Assembly: GCF_905147045.1 (NCBI RefSeq)
Contig: NC_065918.1
Location: 13,950,001 to 14,014,000, forward strand
DNA length: 64,000 nt
Reading direction: 5' to 3'
From: Nymphalis io
Taxonomy: Eukaryota; Arthropoda; Insecta; Lepidoptera; Nymphalidae
Shown: one piece after another, positions 1 through 12,100 of the stretch
How the letters are laid out: every line of letters starts with the position of its first letter
Numbering within the stretch: position 1 is the first letter of the stretch
The notes under the pieces: model-generated
Seen by the model: the letters and a program-made list of their open reading frames with translations, nothing else
What the model was told of the DNA's origin: nothing
Databases searched by the model: none
Position numbers and translations under genes: made by a program

Positions 1-3
1 AAA

Positions 4-147
4 ATGAATTTGAAACGTGACACAAAAATTGACCTCAGTGGTCCATCACTACCTTCAATATTTAAATCTAGTAAAATAGAAACATGGGTTGACAATGAAT
101 CAGAAGAAAATTTAGATCAATCAACTTCACATAGGAAGATAATAAGA
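4..147 (+). CDS. MAN1B1: MAN1B1 exon 1 (cytosolic tail)
   Basis: Encodes 48 residues from MNLKRDTKIDLSG to SHRKIIR, polar and Ser/Glu-rich, as expected for the cytosolic tail of a type II enzyme. The exon ends in phase 0 at a good donor (gtgagt at 148). Whether the ATG at 4 is the true initiator or an internal methionine cannot be settled because upstream sequence is missing. Confidence 0.75.
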
Positions 148-3100
148 GTGAGTATCATATAAAATAATAAAACATACATATAAATAATGCACACTTTGAA
201 TAAAAAGCATATGGTTGCATATGCACTATTGATATAAGAGTAAGCTTTCAACATCAAAAGCTTGCTTAAAAATTATATACATATGATGCGATCAAATTCA
301 ACCTTGACATTTTACTTTCATCTCACACAATTTTCATCAAAAACTATTATGTATCTATAATATTTTAAATTTACCTGGCTCATGCAGACTTATAATGATT
401 CTTGTACCGGCCGTGAGATGTTAATAAGTAGAAACAAAGCATTGGAATCAAGAAACAAAGCATCTAACTCAAATTGAAAACCTTTACTTGCCTTGTATTA
501 CAAAGAAATATGATTGCACACATTTGTGTGTAATTTTAATAAAAGTAAATAATTTTACTAAAATGTAAATTATAGTCTAACAGTTAACATTTATTTTATC
601 TATAAAACTACAAATTGTTCCTTGTAACGTACTTAACATGTAGTAAAGCAAATGCAGCTTCAATTAATTTTTAATGCTAAAAACACTAGCTATGTTTGAA
701 AAATTACATGTCTGGGAACATTTAATCATGTCTGTCAATATGAAATAGTACGGTGCATTATTAGAAAGTAAAAGATGGTTGACCACACTACATTCAAGAC
801 ATAAATATATATTGCTTTTACATTTTAAAAACAAATCTATAAATTAAAAAGATAACATATTGCAACAGATTACATATTCGTTTTAAAACTGTCTTAGAGT
901 TAGTTTAAAAACAGATGCATCTGTCACAATCAAAATATTTAATATCTGTAGTATATAGTATAAGGGTCATGCATGGGAGGCTTTAGGTCATATAACTAAT
1001 TTTCTCCAATTAAAAATAAACAATAAAGTTCAATTTATTATAAATAAAAAGGTATGGTCATAATAAATTTCAGTTATTAAATGAATCTTTAATAAACAGC
1101 ATTGACATGACATATGTCAGTGCAGCTGCAATTGTTCAAACCTCCTCACTCCTCTTCAGTCTACCAGTAACATCCGACAAAATGGGTTGTTTAGGCCTTC
1201 CTGTGGTGTGTAATATTTTCGTATTTTTAAAGACTTCTACAATTTTGTAAATAAAAAATCAGTTATTATATTAAGTTTAAAATTAAAATATTTTAATGTT
1301 AGGTAAACTAATTAAAACCTATCAAAAGTTTTTTTTTCATTTATAAAACATTAGTGAAGTGAAGTTAAGATAGGCAATAGTTAATATTTGTCAAATTAAC
1401 AGTGTTAGACAAATTTAAAAAAACTGTTAATTATTTTGTGATTGCAATAAGGTGTCTTTGAGTGATATTATTTTTATTTATCTTTTTAATTTTTTCACAT
1501 CCATCGAGTTGGAATTTCCAATTGTTTTCTCTATCAAGTTGAATGACATACATCTAATAATTTTTTAAATTACTCTATTGTTTCAGAGATTTAACCAGCT
1601 CTCGCGACTGCAAAGGTCCTTAATCTATGTTTTCCTTTTTGCTTTGATAACAGTAATGGTGATCCTTTTCCTTACGAAACAACCCCCGAATGCAAACAAG
1701 ATAAAAAGGAAATATGAAAAGGTAGGTTTTTAATATTATAATAATTTATTTAGTAAATCATGTAAAACCAGTGAAATGTGTGAAATGGCCAGTGAAAACG
1801 TGAAATATAAACAAATTTTAGTTTTAAAGGTGAAATTACCATTAGCAATTTTTTTCTTTTTTCTTTCTCAAAGAATAGAATTTCGTTAATTTAATAAATA
1901 TTTTTATCTTATTACCCGCTCGATTCCGTCCGGGTTGACGTTGAATTATTATTTAATTATCTATGTAAAAGATTTATTTAAAAACTTAAATCATTATACG
2001 ATTCTTGGCTCATCGTAAAGCTCTTGAAAATTTTGGCCTGTATTTGCGTATGTTAGGAACCCTTAGCGTCGGCTAACCCGCCGTCGCATTGTTGACCACC
2101 ACCCTGTTTATTTATGCTACGCGAGTGTTTTAATCATTTGATAACTTCATAGATATTAATTTGAGTGATATAGTGAAAAAATATATTCTAAAATCGTTCG
2201 TGAGAGACCGCGGCCTTTGTATTATACAAATATATATTAAAATTACAAAGTTACAAAATTATTAATTTACAATATCAAAATAGTGACGACTTGAACTTTT
2301 GGAAATTTGATTCTCAAAAACTTTCACACGATATTTTTCGAATCAAACGAATAAAATATAATTTTAAATAACATGTATTTATTATCAATAACGATGTTTC
2401 GTTATAATTTTTTTTTTACAATTTTGATCTCAACGACGTACAGTAACGGCCTGTTAATGTCCCACTGCTGGGCTAAGGCCTCTCCTCCTTTTTTTTGAGG
2501 AGAAGATTTGGAGTTTATTCCTCCACGCTGCTCCAATGCGGGTTGGTAGAATACACATGTGGCAGAATTTCAATGAAATTAGACACATGCAGGTTTCCTT
2601 ACGATGTTTTTCTTCACCGTCAAGCACGAGATGAATTATAAACACAAATTAAACACATGAAAATTTCGTGGTGTTTGCCCGGGTTTGAACCCACTATTCT
2701 CGGTTAAGATTCACGCGTTCTAACCACTAGACAATCTCGGCTTTTTTTTAAAACGACTTGGCGCATGTGAATTTAACCCAAAAGAGCGATTTTTTGTTGA
2801 AATGTTGAAAATTGCCGAGATTGAGCAACAGCATTTCCCCCTTAAATTACGCTCACGCACCGACGGCATCGGTGCCATTTTGAATTCAGACTACCCCAGT
2901 GGGTCACTGAAATATTACGGCAATAAAATTGCCGACGGGAAATTTTCCAAGCCGTATATGCTAACCTGACTGGGCTATAAGCCTCACTAGTAAGATTTTG
3001 TTTAAGTTTAAATCTCAGTTCTATATTTATAACGCTAGTTTAGAAAACATTTCAGTTACAGCTTAGGTGTTGGAAGAGTAAATGTAATAATGTAATACAG

Positions 3101-6100
3101 CTGAGTTAGTCTAGGGTTTAGCTTATAAGAATGCAAAATCTGATGTCCTATGTTCGTAGCCATATCAATTAAAAGCTATTCCGTATTTCTATTAATTTTA
3201 ACCATTTAAAAAAAATGGTTAACTCTAATTTTATGCCTTATCTACTTATATTGAGTTCCGCTTACTAGATAGAACTAAATAAAAATAACAAACGATTACT
3301 GCGATTTAAAATCTTGTTATAATTTAAAAAAAAACTGCATGCGATGGTAGATGCCTTCGGGTAGAAATTAACAGCCAGAATGTATTCATTCTTCACACTG
3401 AATGGAACTTCTGTCCGACCGTATTATATTCATAACCATATCAATAGAAAGTTAATGCGTATTTCTATTGATAATATAGATAAAAAAAAATAGTAGGCGA
3501 CTACCGCCGTCGGGTAGACATTTACAGGTAGAATGTATTCATTCTTCACACTGAATGGAATTTCTGTCCGACCGTATTATATTCATAACCATATCAATAG
3601 AAAGTTAATGCGTATTTCTATAATATAGATAAAAAAAATAGTAGGCGACTATCGCCGTCGGGTAGACATTTACGGGTAGAATGTATTCATTCTTCACACT
3701 GAATGGAACTTCTGTCCGACGGTATTATATTCATAACCATATTAATAGAAAGTTAATGCGTATTTCTATTGATAATATAGATAAAAAAAATAGTAGGCGA
3801 CTACCGCCGTCGGGTAGACATTTACAGGTAGAATGTATTCATTCTTCACACTGAATGGAATTTCTGTCCGACCGTATTATATTCATAACCATATCAATAA
3901 AAAGTTAATGCGTATATCTATTAATAATATAAATAAAAAAAAATAGGCGACTACCGCCGTCGGGTAGACATTTATAGGTAGAATGTATTCATTCTTCACA
4001 CTGAATGGAATTTCTGTCCGACGGTATTATATTCATAACCATATCAATAGAAAGTTAATGCGTATTTCTATTGATAATATAGATAAAAAAAAATAGTAGG
4101 CGACTACCGCCGTCGGGTAGACATTTACAGGTAGAATGTATTCATTCTTCACACTGAATGGAATTTCTGTCCGACCGTATTATATTCATAACCATATCAA
4201 TAAAAAGTTAATGCGTATATCTATTAATAATATAAATAAAAAAAAAGAGTAGGTGACTACCGCCGTCGGGTAGACATTTACAGGTCGAATGTACTCTTTC
4301 TTTACACTGAATGGAACTTCTGTTGGATTTATATTTATATATTGGTGTTATATTTATTTATATAATTATTATTGGTCACTACATATTATAATGCATAGTT
4401 CCCCCTTCCCCGTGTCTATCTGTCTGTTTGTATGTCTGTACGCGATAAACTCAAACACTATCGACCGGAATTGGATACGGTTTTCATCAATGTATGGAGT
4501 TATTTATGAGAAACATTTTGGTGTATAATTTATTAAGTTTTTTTGTTAATCGGCTGAAATATAACAATGACAGTTGAAGATAGAAAAAAAATCATGACGA
4601 CTGGAAGCTTAAGTGCGCCGCGAAAATTATATATCAATAGTTATATTATGTCTGGTACATAATCGTACCGGCTTCTACGGATAAATAAGAAGAAAAATGC
4701 ATTTTGAATAGGATTTACGTAGTCTACACGTCGGAGAAAACTGTGACAAAATTCAAGTTAATCGGCCGGATAGTTTAGGAGATCTCGTGATGAGTGGTAT
4801 TTCACTTACATAGGTATAGATTACGATATAAAAGTTTTACCCTTATTTGATCCGCGCGAAGGCGGGTCGGGTAGCCATTTATTGATTAAAAGTAATTCAA
4901 ACGTTTCTATCAAACTGCAAATTAGTAAGAACGTTTCACCTGCGTTAAACATTACACGGTTTTTGGGACGTAGCGTTATGTTATATCTCTACATACTAAG
5001 AGACATTTTTTAGTTTGCGGAATGGGGGTAAGGAGTGGAAATAAAAATCCAGATTTATTTTTCCTTTTCAATATATTCACCTGCTACCCTTATACATTTT
5101 TCGTATCTTTCAATTAACTTATGTATAACCCTCAAAAAAAAAATGATTCGTCTGTCTAAAAAATACGCCGAAACTGCTTCCTTCACTTCTTCATCACTTA
5201 AAAACCTTTTCCCACGAACTTCTTTTTTTAAGTTTGGAAATAGACTACTCAATCACTGGGGATTAGGTCAGTGAGGGTGTGTCTTTTCTTCTTTATGGCT
5301 TCCTTCAGTTGTTCTAGGATTGAAGCGTAGTAATTTCCGGTTATGGAGACATATTTATCTTTATAATCAATCAATAGGATTCCTTCTGAGTCCCAAAAGA
5401 TTGTCGCCATGATTTTCCCAGCCGATTGTGCCACCTTAAAATTTCTTGGGTGGTGGTGTGCCTTTTTTGTGCCACAGTGCATAGAATCCTATTTGGAATC
5501 GGGTTCATAATGGTAAAGTCAAGTTTCATCACCAGTAACAAGTCGAGCCAACACTCCATCTTTGTCTTCCGTACAGAGGTCCAAAAATTCACGAGAACAT
5601 TCCACGCGCTGTAGCTTTTGAGGCGGTTGAACATTCTACGCTGCGATCTTGCGCTGACCTTAGTCATGCCAAGATGTTCGTGAAGAATTTTGAAAATGGT
5701 TGTATCTAATACTCCATTTCTGCGAGCTGTTTCTTCATTAGGCGGGCATCTTCTAATAATAATTTTTCGGCCTTCTTGGCCGTGGGTCGTCTTCAAATGA
5801 CTCTCTGCCTTGTATAAAAAGGCTATGCCACTTGTAAACCGTAGTTTTAATTGGACAAGAGTCCCCGTAAAGGTCCCCTTGCTTGGTAAGGAACTTTTTA
5901 ACGGCGCGGAACTCGATTTTCTTCATATTTCACAATTTCTTTCCGATTGACTTGTTTGGTTGACGATAACTCAAAGACTAATAATCTAATTACAATAAAA
6001 CCCGGTATTTATACTAATAATGAGTTGCGTAATTAGCACCGAATTCAGCGACATCCCCACTTATTATCTACCCATCCATTCCGCAAACTTAGAACGTCCC

Positions 6101-9100
6101 CTCGTATTAAAGGCGCCCCGCCACGTTTGTCTGCCCGTCTGAACGCGACAAACTCAAACACTATCGGAATTACATATGGTTTTCATCAATGAGTGGAGTG
6201 ATTCAGAAGAAAGGTTTTGGTGTAAAATTAATTAAGTATATGTGTTAATCGACTGAAATATCACGATGATTGTTGAACATGTCGGATAAAGTCATGCATA
6301 CTGAGAGCGTTAATGGCGTGCGTAGCGTAAATAGAAATATTCATTATGTGTTATGATATAAACGAAGTCGGGACGTAGGAACGAAGACGGGGAAAAGCCT
6401 AGATGGCCTAGTGGTTAGAACGCGTGAATCTTAACCGATGATCGTGGGTTCAAACCCGGGCAAGCACCACTGAATTTTCATGTGCTTAATTTGTGTTTAT
6501 AATTCATCTCGTGCTTGACGGTGAAGGAAAACATCGTGAGGAAACCTGCATGTGTCTAATTTCATTAAAATTCTGCCACATGTGTATTCTACCAACCCGC
6601 ATTAGAGCAGCGTGGTGGAATAAGCTCCAAACCTTCTCCTTAAAAGAGAGAGGAGGTCTTAGCCCAGCTGTGGGACATTAACAGGCTGTTACTGAAGTGG
6701 GGACGGGTAACGAACATAAAATATCTCAAAATATTTTTCCAATCCCACCGCTAAATCTTGAGATTAACAAACAAATTAGCAGATAGACAAAGAAACAAAC
6801 TCAGTTTCAGTTTTATTAATATAGATTTATAGCAAAGCTGGATAGGAACTAGTGCATAAATCATATAATTATCATTATTTATCAATTTAGTACATTAATA
6901 ACGACGCGTTTTCTTTAAAATTGCGATTGTTATTAAATCATAAGAAATAATGCTACCGAATTTAAGAATAAACTTTAAATGTATTTTATTATCAATTTAT
7001 TTCATTTTTTTGTAATTTAATGGCTTTGCCATAAAAAAGGAACTAAAAATAATAACTTAATTTAAAATAATAAATTTTAGTATATAGGTTTAGGAGTAGA
7101 ATAATCATATAGGAATTCTGTTCATCATCTAGGGTCACGTAGAAGACATTAATAAAGACCATAGTGCCGTAAGAAATATAAATGGGCCGCGTCTGCCATC
7201 ATGGTAGCGCTGCATTCTCAATTGATAGCGTTTTAATTTGTAAAAAAAAGCATCAATTTTTTTAAGACATTGTATATTTTTTTACGCCGTGACATCTTAA
7301 CTTTGCGGTTCAATACATTAAATTATTTAAATAAAATATTAAATTCCGATACAATTTGTCATTTATGCATGCATCGCTCATGGTATTTGGCGACTACGCT
7401 AAAGTAGCTTTTAAAAAGAGGTTTATTGATTATCGTTTTGTTCAATACACCTTTTAATTCCGTACTGTACTCAAAGCTAAAATTATAGATTAGAATGCGA
7501 AACTTGCGATGTAAATTATACTTGATAAGTTCCAGACGAAGTCAACTGTTCAAAACTAACTTATTATTCATTTTACATGTTTGATTATCTATTATAATAT
7601 TCTGTATAGTTTCGAACTTAAATTGTTGCTAATTGAAGTTCGCAAGCGCTACGAATAATTGAATAGTGATGAGTCGTATACGGATACTTGACGGAACATA
7701 CAATACATGCAATAAACATTATTTTTACTGATCTATCAACATATAAGAATCGACTTCCAAACATTATTTCGCTTGGTTTCATTCTTCGGCTTTACTCACT
7801 TTACGGTTTTATTCATTTAAGCCGGCGGTGGTGGTTTTTGACTTTGACGAATAATCGGTCCGGTTATAGTCCGGTCAAAATAACAAAAAAATAATGTGAA
7901 GCTTAAGATCATTCTCATGAAGTTGAAAATTGCTACAGATCTTAAGTATTCTATTACAAATGAAATATCGAAAATGCGTCTGCAGAAACATAATAGGTCA
8001 AGGAAAAGTATCGGTTTTTTACAATTTTCTCGCAAACGGTGACTTATCAGCAAAAAAGGTGGCCCATACTTTTTTCCTAAAAACCATAATACCTGAAATA
8101 TACTATTTAAAATTTCGAAAATATTATTATGCACCCTACTTTCGTATATATATCCGTATATATATTTATGGACAGAGGGTCCGAAGCGTCCGAGGGGTGA
8201 TAAACAATGGATAAATTTTTCGCGTTCAGACAGACATTCTGAAGCGACGGGGGACTTTGTTATATAATATGAAGTGATAACATTACGTCCTTAATTATAT
8301 AACTTTGTTATCTCAGAGACTAATAAGAGATTTTATTTTAACTTAAACTTTTAATAAAATTTAATTCAAGAATGTGTCCATCGGTTGTCGTAGTGTCTCT
8401 TAAGGCAGTCAATCTGTTCATGTGATTTTACGAATAGTCCACAAATATATATTCGGTGGATACTATGGAGCTGGATATCCTCAACATTCACGGGATGATA
8501 AAGTCTCTTTCGTGAGCTTTGGCATATTTTTGCATAACTTTGCTTACAAAATCCATTTTAAGGTCTCGATGGAAAATTCCTGTAGTTACTTTATTTTAAA
8601 GGTAGCGAATAATTTGTGAGATACATTTTGCGCGCTCCTCTGCCTAGACTGAATAAAAATATATTTGTGATGGTAACTCTAAAAGTAAGCCCTGACCACA
8701 CCATTTACATTATGATGTTGCAAGTTGACAACACCACAATACTTATAGAAGAATCCCCTAATATAGCTGTTCCTATTATCATTAAGATCAGTTTTCTATT
8801 GATTAGTAATAAGAAAATTGAAGAACACCCTCTGTGTCAAAATAAGCGGGCCCTTTACAAAAAAATTCAAACTACGCGAGTTTTTTTCACTACTTCTACT
8901 TAAAATCTGAAACAGTAAAAAAGACTTATTTTTATATTTATACAGAGAAAGGAAGAAAAATGAAGACATTTTTTTATACAATTTTTGTATAGTTAAAAAT
9001 TATTTAAGTGATAAACGGCAGATATTTCGACAGAAAATTTTAATATTTTTTATTTGACTTTCTTTAATCTCTATAGACACTAAAAAAGTAACTGAGCATA

Positions 9101-12100
9101 ACCCATATAGCATAGCATATATTAATTACCATGTGACCCAAATGTTGTTTTTAATAGTTCTAAAAAAATTTTATTTGCTCCCCATTTTTTTTGGATTTTT
9201 TTCATAGAACAATTAAAAATTTAATTGCAATTATTTTAATCGTAACTCACAATTAACATACATTCATTCAAATGTCTTTTTTTATTTACATAAAAGAATA
9301 AACACAAATAAAGATTAAAAATAATTACTGCACAAATCGTGACCCCGTGGAACGGTGGTAAAAATGTTAGCAGCAATTTCCCTTTGAATCGCAATTCCGA
9401 TTCTCTGGGCGAAAAATGAACCAGTCCTCCTGTCACCAATATAGGCTATTAAGACGCGGTGTAATATTTTTGATGAAACTTTTTGCACTATTACTCAAAG
9501 GAATAAGTTAATTGTAATATGCAATTAAATATTTAATTGCAATTAATTTAATTGCAATTACTTTTTTAGTCAATTAACGAGTTGATTGAAAAAATAATTA
9601 ACGCCCAACACTGCTGGATACCGTAAGTCCGTACTGGTATTAGGACTTGATGCTGTGTACTGAACTGAGTTTTTTTCGAGGAGCCAATACTACTTTATAC
9701 CGGATGCATAATTCATCGCGATTCATCGCTTCGCTTTCAGTTTAGTCTGTTTTCTGTTGATGTATATTGGATGATAGTGTTGATTTTTATCGGTGGAATT
9801 TAGATGAATCGATAAAGATTCATTAAGCTTGATACCCCATTTGTTGCAGTCGCATTATTAAGGGATGATTGGATTTCCTAAGTTTATAAGTCATAAAAAA
9901 ATAGCTTACTACAAATGGCCTGGATGTCATCCTCTCCGGATTTCGTAGTTTTATCTCAACTTTAGCGTCAGATGCGGACTTGAGCAAATACCCTTTTTAA
10001 CAAATTCAAAGCGCTCTCAAATAGCAACGCAGCGCTATTATGGTTTGAGACGCGGCCGTAATATTTCTGATGGCACTATTATCACATTCGCAAATCATAT
10101 TGAAATGTTGCTCGCCAACTCCATAGTAACACTTAATTTTCATGTGCTTAATTTGTCTTAATAATTCCATCAATTCAGTAATCGGTGTCTGCGGTAAAAT
10201 AATTAGAAGGAACACTTAAATCTTAACTGAAGTTTTTCAAGCATCAATATAATAAATACGAAAACGTTTCAAGTTAAGTAATTTGCCTATTTAATTTGTT
10301 GTTTTCAGATCCCCTTAAAAAATATCACGAAGTCCAAAGAACTAATGGAAAATAGCGTGGAAATGAAAAAGGTCATAAGTGCCGTAGAATCTAGCGAAAG
10401 GCCCGTCTTTTCTGGTAAAGTCTTAAAACTTATTAAAGTATGTACTATGAAAGATTGCGTGCTGCCTACTTAAGGTTTATCAGTTGGTCATAACTACACT
10501 AAGAAAAGAATAGTACAGATTAAAAAAATATATTGTATTTCTTTTTTTTTTAATTTAGCGCAGAATTGTAATATTTATTGTAAGTTGACATAATGTTATA
10601 CATGTTTCGGTAAATGTAAATAATGTGGTAAATAGTAATAATAACCGGTCATTCAATTTTTTTTTTTGATAATTCTTCAGTCTTATGGTTTCATTATTAA
10701 TTCACAATTGTCTTACATAATACATAGTAATTTAATATACAAGAAAGGAACTGACTATTTGGTCTGTTTTTGTTAGTTACTAAATGAAACTTATGTGCTC
10801 AATAATTATTAGGTATCGCTTAAACCAAATAGGAATTAACAAAATTTAAATTTTACAATCATAAAAACAAGATTAAAGCCTTTTATAAAAATTTCTAATA
10901 TGAGCAATGTAAGTAACAAAAATGTTATTTGTTTTTGCAAAAAACGCTTTTGTAGCCCACATTTACCAAAAGTTAAGTGTAGTTATTTATAATAACCAGT
11001 AAAAGTAAAAACAATGTTCACTTTTACCTTTAATTCCGTTAATTAATAACAATGATTGATTATGATTGTTAATATTTTTCAATTAATTACACTTGCCGTA
11101 AATTATATATATTTTTTAATAAGCAGCTTGGAAATGGTCACAAAAACGCATATACATTGGCGTTGTATGAAATATTAACCATTCCTTAAATTTACATTAA
11201 TTCCAGGTACAAATCTTGTGCCTTTACACTGGCTCATCCTTCAAATCAGTACACAATAATACTAAGACAGTTAGCGTCAATTCAGCGTCATTTCAACGAC
11301 ACAAATGTCAAAATTTCTTCGCCATATCAAAGTTACATCGTCTATCCGATCACATTTAAAACTCTTGCCTTCTAAGAAACGCATTTTCTTAGCGACTGGG
11401 CATAAGATAAATTTATATAAATATAAAAACGCATATACATTGGCGTTGTATGAAATATTAACCATTCCTTAAATTTACATTAATTCCAGGTACAAATCTT
11501 GTGCCTTTACACTGGCTCATCCTTCAAATCAGTACACAATAATACTAAGACAGTTAGCGTCAATTCAGCGTCATTTCAACGACACAAATGTCAAAATTTC
11601 TTCGCCATATCAAAGTTACATCGTCTATCCGATCACATTTAAAACTCTTGCCTTCTAAGAAACGCATTTTCTTAGCGACTGGGCATAAGATAAATTTATA
11701 TAAATATAGTTATAGTTAATGTGCATGCTATGTGCGTTGTAGTGCGTTGATGTAGGCTCTATATATATAAAAAATGCTAGTATAAATATATGTGTTCAGA
11801 TTATAGATTTCGACACTGTTGATATATAATGTATTTGTTTATTAGGAGGGTTATTATGGCGCACATGAAATTTCGTACCGTTCTACAGACCGCCATTGCA
11901 AATTGTATATATACCCAGACAGGACAATGTCTGTTAAATTGAAAAACATTTGTAACATTTTTATTTAAATAAATATAAAATAAATATTTGATAACTGATT
12001 CCAGGTCCAAGCAACGCGCGCCAATTCGCCGTGGTAGAATCTTTCAAGCATGCATGGAGGGGCTACAAGGCACACGCATGGGGTCACGATAACTTGAAGC

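Noticed and set aside
3344..4335. Regularly spaced repeats suggestive of CRISPR
   Set aside because: The whole ~152-bp unit is repeated without unique spacers, and the organism is an animal.
6493..6681. Recurrent frame HLVLDGEGKHREETCMCLISL, also at 2454, 13434, 50457 and 52872
   Set aside because: It is the body of SINE-A read in one frame; copies carry the tRNA-like head and some have target duplications, so it is not a gene family.
8422..8903. Two + strand open frames of 65 and 95 codons
   Set aside because: No splice sites, no known motifs, low-complexity AT-rich translation within intron 2.
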